From: CALODL01 sp942492115
GTDB taxonomy: Bacteria > Planctomycetota > Phycisphaerae > UBA1845 > CAIVHJ01
Assembly: GCA_942492115.1 (NCBI GenBank)
Contig: CALODL010000024.1
Span: 248,001-312,000, forward strand
Direction: 5' to 3'
DNA length: 64,000 nucleotides
Shown here: positions 37,125 to 44,488 of the stretch, in pieces
Layout: each line of letters begins with the position of its first letter
How positions within the stretch are numbered: position 1 is the first letter of the stretch
The notes under the pieces: model-generated
What the model was told of the DNA's origin: nothing
The model's database searches: none
The model's input: the letters and a program-made list of their open reading frames with translations, nothing else
Made by a program: the position numbers and the translations under genes

Positions 37125-37153
37125 GTATTATTCTCGGCAGGTGTCCCGAACAA
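37125..37153 (-). promoter_or_regulatory. sigma70-like promoter of the T2SS operon
   Basis: Read on the minus strand: TTGTTC, a 17-base spacer, TAATAC, ending 92 bases before the gspE start. The whole gap 37033-37191 is markedly AT-rich on its upstream side, unlike its surroundings, as expected for a promoter region. Confidence 0.42.
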
Positions 37154-37191
37154 CTGTCCATGATCATAACTTATTTATTTATAAATACTTA

Positions 37192-38319
37192 TCACGTGTC
37201 CGCTGCCGAATCGACCATGCCCTCGCCGACTGCCTTGCTGTCGAGCATGTTCTCGTAAGCGTGCTGAACCTGTTCAACATAGCGGGTCATTCCAAAAGCC
37301 TCGAAAGCGTGGCCACTGGCCGTCTCGGGCAGGCGTCGATAGTCCTGAGGACTCCGCACCATATCCAGCAGTTTGCTGATCAACGCACGCATGTCGTGGG
37401 GTTTGACCAACTCGCCGTTGAGGCCGGATGCGATCAGCTCCGCGATGGCATAGGTGGCAAATGCCAGGATCGGAGTTCCCGCAGCCATGGCCCAGGCAAT
37501 CGGCGTGGATGAAATGTCCAGGGGTGCGGGGACGAGAAGCAGGTCAGCATGCGCCACCAGAGTTTCGAGGGGGAGTTCGAGCCGTGTGCCGCGGAGTACG
37601 TGAGCATGCGGTTGCCTGCCGGCAAACCGCTGGAGGCGATCTGCTTCCATTGACCGTCCCGGCATGACCAGCCGCAACTCAGGTGCAAGATAATGTGCCG
37701 CGATCGTGGCCCACAGCCCCAGCTCGTGTCCTCCGCGTCGTGTCGGCGGCCCGGGCATCAGCACGAGACGTTCGGTGTCGCCACGGCGAATCTCTTCCGG
37801 CGGGGGCATCTGCTTCAGGCGGTTCAGTAGACCGAAATCGATCCCCGGGCGCACGACCACGCTGCGCTGCAGCGGCCAGCCGTGCTCGGTCCATCGTCGA
37901 CGGACCTGCTCCGCATGACACAACACCACCAAGCCCGGATTCGCGGCCAGACCCCGCAGCACGCGCAGCTCACGCTTATCGAGCAAAGGATCCCATGCGC
38001 TGACGACGACCGGAACCCGGCCGCCCACAGCATGCATGACGGCCTCGGCTGCCCACACGCTCCAACAGTGCACGACATCGAAACGGCCCTCACTGACCCG
38101 GCGCTGCAGGCTCGGGGCCACGAGAAACGCCAGGCCTCCGCAACGGGCCTCACGATGACAACGCAACCCGACATCATCGAGCCAGGCTGAACCGGACCCC
38201 AGTACGACGGCCTCTGAATGCCATCGGCGACGGGTCATCGCACTGTCGATCAGCGGCCCGAGGGCCAGTCGGACTTCCTCCATACGGGCGTTGTCGATGA
38301 TGTGGAGCACACGGAGCAT
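37192..38319 (-). CDS. glycosyltransferase family 4-type
   Basis: A 375-residue GT-B glycosyltransferase that would transfer a sugar from an activated donor, for example to a polysaccharide or lipid. The N-terminal half begins with the GT4 pattern MLRVLHIIDNARMEEVRLAL, and the C-terminal half has the donor site ADLLLVPAPLDISSTPIAWAM followed by AAGTPILAFATYAIAELI and NGELVKPHD, the family's E-x7-E-like region with Ser/Ile in place of the usual Glu. The start at 38319 gives the conserved first strand; an in-frame start at 38349 is possible. Neighbours do not reveal the acceptor, and it is not part of an obvious glycan cluster. Confidence 0.85.
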   Translation of the reverse strand: MLRVLHIIDNARMEEVRLALGPLIDSAMTRRRWHSEAVVLGSGSAWLDDVGLRCHREARCGGLAFLVAPSLQRRVSEGRFDVVHCWSVWAAEAVMHAVGGRVPVVVSAWDPLLDKRELRVLRGLAANPGLVVLCHAEQVRRRWTEHGWPLQRSVVVRPGIDFGLLNRLKQMPPPEEIRRGDTERLVLMPGPPTRRGGHELGLWATIAAHYLAPELRLVMPGRSMEADRLQRFAGRQPHAHVLRGTRLELPLETLVAHADLLLVPAPLDISSTPIAWAMAAGTPILAFATYAIAELIASGLNGELVKPHDMRALISKLLDMVRSPQDYRRLPETASGHAFEAFGMTRYVEQVQHAYENMLDSKAVGEGMVDSAADT

Positions 38320-38403
38320 GGCCCGGATTGTACAGAAAACTGCGCACACCGCCTCAGCGCGGAGTAGCGGTCCCGGTGTGTGAGTATGGCCGATTGAGGG
38401 TGG

Positions 38404-39069
38404 CTACTCGGTCGTGCCTTGTTCGACGCGATGATCATAGAACATCTCGCCTATTTTCTCGGCCAGCTCATCGACCATGTCGCGGGCAAGCTCACTGTCG
38501 CTCATGCGCATGGTCTCAACCGATGCGGGCCTCTGGACTGACGCAATTTCGCCGTCGCGCGTATCGGGCCACACGCGCCGCTGTGAGCGTGGCAGGTTCG
38601 GATCGAAGACTTTGACGCGGACCGTGATGGCATTGAGCTGCTCCGCACTTTCGGCATCGCCACTGACGACGAATTGGACGATCTGAATCCACAGCACCTC
38701 GGAAGCGCTGAGAATCTCGGCGATTTCGGGAATCGACCGACGATCGAACCCGGGGTCGTCCCGCCGCAGGGCCGCAACGTTGCGCGGTCGTACGAACGTC
38801 GCTTCGATTTTGTTGCCCTGGGCGCGTCTGGCCTTGCCCACATAGTGTTGAATGCGCTCCGACAGGTGAAGTGCAGTTTGCGACCACGTCACCAATTCAG
38901 CGTCATCGTCGACGAGGATCAGGACTGGTCCGGCCCCAAAAGCGTACAACGCCTCGACTTTCTTGCTCGGAACCAACCCGAGGTTTACGGCCAGTGCACC
39001 AAACAGTTTGCAGCCCGACAGAGGGGCCAAGAATGACAGCAGTAGCGCACTCAGTACAACGCGTTTCAT
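38404..39069 (-). CDS. lipoprotein, paralog of its upstream neighbour, unknown function
   Basis: A 221-residue lipoprotein: MKRVVLSALLLSFLAPLSGC, with an excellent lipobox at the end. The start at 39069 is fixed by the signal peptide and AAGGGTGA upstream. The mature part resembles the next protein in order and spacing of motifs: GPVLILVDDD, then an amphipathic segment, VLWIQIVQFVV, a VKVFDPN strand and a C-terminal helix ending FYDHR. This alternation suggests a compact alpha/beta domain of the type seen in periplasmic lipoproteins such as LpoB/TolB N-terminal-like folds, but that is only a resemblance. No function assigned. Confidence 0.8.
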   Translation of the reverse strand: MKRVVLSALLLSFLAPLSGCKLFGALAVNLGLVPSKKVEALYAFGAGPVLILVDDDAELVTWSQTALHLSERIQHYVGKARRAQGNKIEATFVRPRNVAALRRDDPGFDRRSIPEIAEILSASEVLWIQIVQFVVSGDAESAEQLNAITVRVKVFDPNLPRSQRRVWPDTRDGEIASVQRPASVETMRMSDSELARDMVDELAEKIGEMFYDHRVEQGTTE

Positions 39070-39115
39070 CACAATCACCCTTGTTCCCCATCGACTCGGC
39101 CGGCAGGCCCGGCCG

Positions 39116-39760
39116 CTACTTAACGATTTCTTTGTGCTCATAGAACTTCTTGGCCACCGCTCCACCGAACTCTACGTACAGTTCTTTGCGAATCTTTCGT
39201 AGTAGAGTCGGCGAATAGCGCGTCGGACCGTTCTCCGGGATGGCCAATCTGACCGGATCCAACTCGAAACGCTCTGGTGGCAATCCATCGTCCTTCAGCT
39301 CGTTCATGACGATCGAGGCCCACAGCTGGCCCTGGAGAATATCTGGCGTGTTGGGATCACGCAGCTGAAAATCCAGCACCTCGATATACATGACGTACTT
39401 GGTTTCGAAGTGTCTGCCGACCGCTTCGGGGGAACGATTGCGCGGGTTGGCATGAACGTAATCCTCGACGATCGTCGGGTCCGTACAGACCACGCCCTCG
39501 ACGTTGGCTCTGAGTTGGTTGACCGTATGCTCGGCGATCTCGTAGCGCAAATGCGGATAGTCATACAGTAATTCGGGGGTCACCCACGACAACACGGTGA
39601 CCGGGCCGTCGAGATGCGCGAACTCTGGCGCAACGGTGCGTTTGGGTTCTGGCAGGATGAATGCTAACGGCGTAAACCAGTTACATCCGGAGATGCATGC
39701 CAGGAGAACAGACAGGTTCAAGATGTACCTGCGCGACTGACCGACAACGATATGATTCAT
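39116..39760 (-). CDS. lipoprotein, paralog of the gene downstream, unknown function
   Basis: A 214-residue lipoprotein. MNHIVVGQSRRYILNLSVLL leads to LACISGC, a good lipobox. The start at 39760 was chosen for the signal peptide and GGAG ahead of it; the frame is open to 40069 but that part is nonsense. Like the downstream protein it has WF-type residues after Cys, a GPVTVLSWVTPE strand, a central VMYIEVLDFQLRD (compare VLWIQIVQFVVS) and a C-terminal helix with KKFYEHKEIV (compare FYDHRVEQ). The ATG overlaps the end of the DUF2752 gene by four bases. The two lipoproteins look like a tandem duplication that has diverged. Confidence 0.8.
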   Translation of the reverse strand: MNHIVVGQSRRYILNLSVLLACISGCNWFTPLAFILPEPKRTVAPEFAHLDGPVTVLSWVTPELLYDYPHLRYEIAEHTVNQLRANVEGVVCTDPTIVEDYVHANPRNRSPEAVGRHFETKYVMYIEVLDFQLRDPNTPDILQGQLWASIVMNELKDDGLPPERFELDPVRLAIPENGPTRYSPTLLRKIRKELYVEFGGAVAKKFYEHKEIVK

Positions 39761-40299
39761 GATGGGCTCCACAGCCTCTCGAGTCCAACGACTGATACAA
39801 TCTTCCAGGCCCACGCAGTGATCATCAGTACGCCCAGTACGATAACGAAGCGAGACGGCCGAATGCGATACCAATTCAATGCCCAGCAATGTCCGGTGAT
39901 CACGGTATCGAGTGCGACCACCAGAATGAGCGCGGTGGACACGGCCAGTACCAACCCGAACGGCTGTGCGCGAAAACCGGCAACCCATTGTCCGCGGATC
40001 CCATGGGCAAATGCAGTGGTCATCCCACATGTCGGACACGGGACGCCGGTCATCTGGAGCATGCCACACGGCTCGAGGCCCAGCATGCGATGGGTCCCCA
40101 TTCCGCTCGCATCAGGTGTGACCGATCCAGCAATGAACAACACACCACTGCACGCGGCCGCAACCGCAACCGCCCACCAACGCCCGCGACGGGGTTCGAG
40201 CGGTCGATAACGATAGACCAGCGGTCCCAGCGAGGGTCGCTGCGTCGTTTCGTTGCAGCCTGTTGGCTCCTCTCGCACGCCGTCCATCGCCAGAAGCAT
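39757..40299 (-). CDS. DUF2752 membrane protein
   Basis: A 180-residue protein with three likely membrane helices (about 45-65, 112-132 and 152-172). Between the first two lies the DUF2752 hallmark GVPCPTCGMTTAFAHG, preceded by GLEPCGMLQMT. The CPxCGMT motif with a further Cys suggests metal or thiol chemistry, but the family has no established function. The first 40 residues are polar. It overlaps the following lipoprotein gene by ATGA, so the two are coupled. An in-frame Met5 is an alternative start. Confidence 0.85.
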   Translation of the reverse strand: MLLAMDGVREEPTGCNETTQRPSLGPLVYRYRPLEPRRGRWWAVAVAAACSGVLFIAGSVTPDASGMGTHRMLGLEPCGMLQMTGVPCPTCGMTTAFAHGIRGQWVAGFRAQPFGLVLAVSTALILVVALDTVITGHCWALNWYRIRPSRFVIVLGVLMITAWAWKIVSVVGLERLWSPS

Positions 40300-40496
40300 A
40301 GAGGGTGCATGATCAGATGTCCAAGTTCGATACCTCGTCCGTCGGCCCCGGCTTCGGCAACTTCTCCAGGGTCTGCCTGAACCCTCTGCTGTCTGCGTTC
40401 TCGGACCAACAGGTCCGCACTACACCTTCGCGTACCTGCGGCCGTGATACCCGGCACCTCGCTCGACTTCGTCAAACCGCAGTGCTCAGACAAAGC

Positions 40497-41027
40497 CTAG
40501 TCTTCCAGCACGTGCAACGTGGCAATCCCATCCGCACACTGGAAATACGCAGCGTTGCTGCCGACACGCAACAGCAACGCACGGTCAATGGTCTGGCCAC
40601 TGTCGACTGCGATGTCATTCACAATGGCCACCCCTCCAGTTCTGGTGACCATGATGCCCATCAGCACATGCTCCTCGATGAAACGAGCGACTGTCGGCGG
40701 GCCGTCCGGGTCAACTGCAGGCGTCTCGACCTGTTCTGGACCGCGACCCGCAACGCGAACTGCCTGTGGCTCGAGAAACGGATCGCGTACGGCTTCCCAA
40801 TCGACCTCCCGACCACTGAATGGAAACAAGGGGCCCTCGTCCTCGGCAGCTGCGTCCGGAGGCGACGGACGCTCGTCGGGCTGAATGACCAATGCCGCAC
40901 TGTCGAGGGGAGCGACTGCATCGCTCTCTGCGGGCGGGCCGTTGAGGACATCGATCATGGCAATGAGGGCCGCGACACCCAGCCCCGTACCATAGAGTTT
41001 CTTCTTGGCCTTACTCACTGGTACCAC
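40497..41027 (-). CDS. PilP/GspC-like small pilus assembly protein, last gene of pil operon
   Basis: A 176-residue protein with a short basic N-terminus, one membrane segment (GTGLGVAALIAMIDVL), a Pro/Asp-rich linker to about 80, and a small beta domain (FIEEHVLMGIMVTRTGGVAI to DRALLLRVGSNAAYF). This layout fits a PilP or GspC type protein that reaches through the periplasm, but identity is uncertain. The start is GTG with CCGGAGC upstream, and the gene overlaps the PilO-like end by 17 bases. It ends the pilB-C-M-N-O run, where pilP is expected. No secretin gene follows. Confidence 0.6.
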   Translation of the reverse strand: MVPVSKAKKKLYGTGLGVAALIAMIDVLNGPPAESDAVAPLDSAALVIQPDERPSPPDAAAEDEGPLFPFSGREVDWEAVRDPFLEPQAVRVAGRGPEQVETPAVDPDGPPTVARFIEEHVLMGIMVTRTGGVAIVNDIAVDSGQTIDRALLLRVGSNAAYFQCADGIATLHVLED

Positions 41028-41598
41028 GCTCCGGTTCCAGAAGTTCCAGGGCGAAGAAATGCATGGTCATTGTCATCCGTACACGGCGTTCCTTGCCTGC
41101 TCCAGTCATTGCCATCAACCGCACGTGGCTGATGTCCGTCCAACCATCACCACGCTCAAATGCATCGAACAATCTCATGATGTCTTGAAACAGCCCCTCT
41201 CCGGACACCGTAAAGCTCGCCTGCACAACCTCACCATCACGCTGACGTCCAAAGGGCATGATTTGAAGTTTGTCAATGCCGAATTCACGCGTCAGACTCC
41301 GCACCACGCCAAGGCGGGCTTCGATCGGCGCTCCGCTGCTGACGATTCCGCTCGATTCCAACTGCTGCTGCAGCATGGCATACTGCTCTTCGTGATCGTT
41401 GCGCTCACACTGTAATCGCGAATGCAAAACCTGGAGATCGGCCTCACGGACGCGCAAAGCCCGAAGCTCCGCCCGCGCCGAGTCTGGCTTCAGATGGCTG
41501 AACCACAACACGATGGCCATGGCGCCAACCAGGGCCGTCGCGCCCAGGTAGTCTTGCAAGCGAATGACATATTGACGCCAGTTCGTTACCACGCGCAC
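41011..41598 (-). CDS. pilO: PilO-like type IV pilus assembly protein
   Basis: A 195-residue bitopic inner-membrane protein. One membrane segment (YLGATALVGAMAIVLWF) at about 17-33 is followed by a coiled coil (about 40-85) and a ferredoxin-like domain (RLGVVRSLTREFGID, FTVSGEGLFQDIMRLFDAFE). PilO pairs with PilN and carries PilP, forming the alignment complex between the inner-membrane motor and outer-membrane secretin. The start is GTG, overlapping the pilN end by 13 bases. Position after pilM and pilN supports the name. Confidence 0.78.
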   Translation of the reverse strand: MRVVTNWRQYVIRLQDYLGATALVGAMAIVLWFSHLKPDSARAELRALRVREADLQVLHSRLQCERNDHEEQYAMLQQQLESSGIVSSGAPIEARLGVVRSLTREFGIDKLQIMPFGRQRDGEVVQASFTVSGEGLFQDIMRLFDAFERGDGWTDISHVRLMAMTGAGKERRVRMTMTMHFFALELLEPERGTSE

Positions 41599-42173
41599 TC
41601 CGCCGTGAACCGGGTGACCTGAACACCGTTGACCGTAGCCTCCTGGACTGCGGCCAGGTGAATGATCTTGAATTCGTCAACCGTGCGCAAGGCACGTTCA
41701 AAAGCGAACAAGGCTTCAATTTGCGTGGCATACCCGGCCAGGACCAGGCGCCGCGGCCCATCCCGCCCGATCAACCCCTCTGTTTTGTTCGCAGCGGTCG
41801 GCTGAGGGACCGCTGGATCGGTGGATACTGTTTCGAGCCACACGTCCGCCGGAAGCGCTTTGATAACGAGGTCCATGACACTGGACCACGTTCGTTTAGC
41901 CCGCAGCTGTTGAGCGCGCTGCCATTCGCTTTCCAGACTGACCAGGCGTCCCTGGCTGTCGCGTGCCGCGCCGCGCATTTCGGCAAGGCTGAGATCGAGC
42001 GCTCCCATGACCGCCTGTGACTCTGCGAGATGAGCCTTGGCCTGCTCTTCCCGCAACCATGGCACCAGGGCCAGGGTGTACGCCACGCCAATACCGAGCA
42101 GCCAGCGTCGGCCGCGCCGTGCACGCCTTCGGTGATTGAGCATCTCAGGTGGTATGAGGTTAATGCTGGGCAT
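41586..42173 (-). CDS. pilN: PilN-like type IV pilus assembly protein
   Basis: A 195-residue bitopic protein beginning MPSINLIPPEML, which holds the INLLP-type motif that in PilN binds the groove of PilM. A membrane segment follows (LLGIGVAYTLALVPW), then a coiled coil and a periplasmic ferredoxin-like fold with LPADVWLETVSTD and FERALRTVDEFKIIHL. Overlaps pilM by 14 bases and pilO by 13 bases, so the three are translationally coupled. The INLIPP motif makes the assignment firm. Confidence 0.86.
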   Translation of the reverse strand: MPSINLIPPEMLNHRRRARRGRRWLLGIGVAYTLALVPWLREEQAKAHLAESQAVMGALDLSLAEMRGAARDSQGRLVSLESEWQRAQQLRAKRTWSSVMDLVIKALPADVWLETVSTDPAVPQPTAANKTEGLIGRDGPRRLVLAGYATQIEALFAFERALRTVDEFKIIHLAAVQEATVNGVQVTRFTAECAW

Positions 42174-43260
42174 TCACCGTCCCCTGAAATGACAACGCAC
42201 AGGCTTGGGCCATGACCTCGAGAGTCTCGTTGTCTCCAAGACCCTCTTGAATCAGCCGCGTTGCCTGCGTATCGAGCATACTGAGCGTTTTGACGTCGAT
42301 TCCGAGCCGCCCCGCGAGTTCGTCAGCCAGCCCGCCCACCCGCGCGCCGCCGCCAATCAGCAGCAGGACCCCGGGCGACATGCCGGGGTGGCACTGCAAC
42401 ACGTACTCGTATGATCTCTCGGTCTCGGCACACAGCTCCTCGAGGTCGTCCTTCAGCACATCGGTCGCCAGGTCCGCCAACGCCGTGTCTTCATTCTGTA
42501 ATCGCGTGCGCGCCAAGCTCTCACCCGACAGCCCGAAGTCACGCTTGTACCGTTCTGCCGACGAACGACTCAACCCCAGGCGTTCGGCAACCCTTTCGGT
42601 CCACGACTGACCACCCATTTCGAGGCCGCGCACCAGAACCGGGATGTCCTGTATACACACGACCACACGCGTGCGGTCGTATCCGATGTCCATGACGCCC
42701 CACACGTCATCACGGCTATTTCCGCGCAGATGATTGATGAACGATGCCAGTGCGCAGGCCACGACATCGACCTTGACGCACTCCAGGCCGGCTTCCTCGA
42801 GGGTGTCGACCCGCGCGCAAACCTGCTCGCGAGTGGTCGCCACGCCCATGAACGTCGATTTGCTGCGCTTGGACCGGGGCAACGCCCAAGTCCCAACCTG
42901 CAAGTCGGTGTTGTTGCCCGTCAAACGATTGATCTCAAACCGCGCCGCACGGTTTACTTCAGCGGGAGCAAGGTCGTACGTCTTGGCTGGCAGTTCGAGC
43001 AGGTGGTGCTCCAGCACAGGCATGTTCATACCCGTGACGGCGCGCGTACCGGTAAAGCCGTACTGGGCCATGAGGTGTGCAATTCGTGCAGCGTCCGCTT
43101 TGGCACCCGCAGCATTGGCTGTGACGGCCGCATGATCCCAACTGACTCCGCGATAGACCGCCAGCTGACCGCCTGTGTCGCGCAGCTGTGCAATGCGCAG
43201 CCCTGCCTCGCCGAGATCGACACCGATAGGAAAATGATTCTTGGCCGTGTTCATGGGCAT
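42160..43260 (-). CDS. pilM: PilM-like actin-fold pilus assembly protein
   Basis: A 366-residue cytoplasmic protein of the PilM/FtsA/actin superfamily. It begins MPMNTAKNHFPIGVDLGEAG with the phosphate-1 loop, continues with WGVMDIGYDRTRVVVCIQ (phosphate 2) and ends in PGVLLLIGGGARVGGLADEL (adenosine motif). PilM binds the PilN tail and the PilB motor. The start at 43260 drops a meaningless upstream extension. It follows pilC by 10 bases. The TWALPRSKRSK strand and DLAPAEVNRAARFEI helix match the PilM 1C domain region. Confidence 0.88.
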   Translation of the reverse strand: MPMNTAKNHFPIGVDLGEAGLRIAQLRDTGGQLAVYRGVSWDHAAVTANAAGAKADAARIAHLMAQYGFTGTRAVTGMNMPVLEHHLLELPAKTYDLAPAEVNRAARFEINRLTGNNTDLQVGTWALPRSKRSKSTFMGVATTREQVCARVDTLEEAGLECVKVDVVACALASFINHLRGNSRDDVWGVMDIGYDRTRVVVCIQDIPVLVRGLEMGGQSWTERVAERLGLSRSSAERYKRDFGLSGESLARTRLQNEDTALADLATDVLKDDLEELCAETERSYEYVLQCHPGMSPGVLLLIGGGARVGGLADELAGRLGIDVKTLSMLDTQATRLIQEGLGDNETLEVMAQACALSFQGTVNAQH

Positions 43261-43270
43261 CACGTCACAC

Positions 43271-44488
43271 TCAACTACCGGCAGCGGCCAGATCGAACAA
43301 CGGAAGGAACAGCGACATCGCAATGCCGCCGACCAGACCACCCATCAAGATGAGTATCGTCGGCTCCAGCAGCTTGGTCATCGTCGCGATGAGCTGACCG
43401 TTCTCTTCCTCCAGCACGTCTGCGATGAATAGCAGCGCCTGATCGAGATTGCCGCTCTCCTCTCCCGTGCGAATGGCCTGGGCAAACGTCGGAGAGACCA
43501 ATCCACTTTGGATCACGGCATCGGATAGCCTGTTGCCATTTTCCACCGCGTCCTGCATGCCGTCGCACAGCCCCAGGAAATCCTTGTTACTGGTGATGTT
43601 GCGTGACAATTGGAGCATCTCCATCATGTTGACCCGGCTTTCGAGCAACAGCCCCATGACCCGAAACATCTGCGCCTGAATGAGCCGCTTGAACAACCGC
43701 CCGGCAATCGGCAGGCGGGTCTGCATGTCGCTAATCCACTGTTTGCAGGCATGGCTGCGGAACACCACAACCGCCCCCGTGATGAGACCTGCGGCCCCGG
43801 CCAGCGTTACGATCCAGTTCTCTCGCACAAAACCGGATGTGGACATCATCAACTTGGTCGACCACGGCAGCTCCGCTCCCAACGATGAAAACAGGCCGCT
43901 GAATCTTGGCACCACGAACAACACCATAGTCACGACAATCGATACACTCAGCATGCTCAATAACGCGGGATAGGCCAGCGCCGCAATGGTTCGATTACGC
44001 ACTTGTCGGCGCTCAACCAACAAGTTGCCCAGGCGTGTGAACATCACTTCGAGGTTGGCGCTCTGTTCTCCTGCCGCGATGATCGCCGTGTAGGTTTGAG
44101 AGAATACCGTCGGAAAGCGACTCATCGAGTCGCTGATCGTCTTGCCCTTCTCCATGTCGGCGCGAACCATCTCGATGACTTCGCGCCCTGCTCCACTCAT
44201 TTGCTTCCCGATGGCGCTCATCGCAGGAACGATGGGACTGCCGGCACGTAGAAGCATGGCCATCTGTCGCGTGAAGAACAGCAGCTCTGATTGTTTCACG
44301 CGTACCGGTGTACCGGAAGGCGCCTTCTGACGCGGACGGCGGATGGCTCGCGCCGCGGTCTCGTGGATTTCGGTGACGAACATGCCCTCGCCGCGCAGCC
44401 GTTCGAGCGCTTCGTTTGGACTGTTCGCCTCGATGACGTTGTTGACCGACTGCCCCTGAGAATCAATGGCACGGTAGGCGATCCTCAT
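43271..44488 (-). CDS. pilC: PilC/GspF-family platform protein
   Basis: A 405-residue polytopic protein, with the usual start MRIAYRAIDSQGQSVNNVIE and two GspF domains (about 70-195 and 270-395). AGEQSANLEVMFTRL and RTGEESGNLDQALLF are equivalent loops. Membrane helices lie at about 170-195, 225-245 and 375-400. It overlaps the pilB stop by four bases and is followed by pilM, so PilC of a type IV pilus is more likely than GspF. It is the third platform protein in the window. Confidence 0.9.
   Translation of the reverse strand: MRIAYRAIDSQGQSVNNVIEANSPNEALERLRGEGMFVTEIHETAARAIRRPRQKAPSGTPVRVKQSELLFFTRQMAMLLRAGSPIVPAMSAIGKQMSGAGREVIEMVRADMEKGKTISDSMSRFPTVFSQTYTAIIAAGEQSANLEVMFTRLGNLLVERRQVRNRTIAALAYPALLSMLSVSIVVTMVLFVVPRFSGLFSSLGAELPWSTKLMMSTSGFVRENWIVTLAGAAGLITGAVVVFRSHACKQWISDMQTRLPIAGRLFKRLIQAQMFRVMGLLLESRVNMMEMLQLSRNITSNKDFLGLCDGMQDAVENGNRLSDAVIQSGLVSPTFAQAIRTGEESGNLDQALLFIADVLEEENGQLIATMTKLLEPTILILMGGLVGGIAMSLFLPLFDLAAAGS

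Noticed and set aside
39761..40069. N-terminal extension of the second paralogous lipoprotein
   Set aside because: The open frame continues upstream, but the signal peptide and lipobox begin at 39760 and the extension overlaps the DUF2752 gene.
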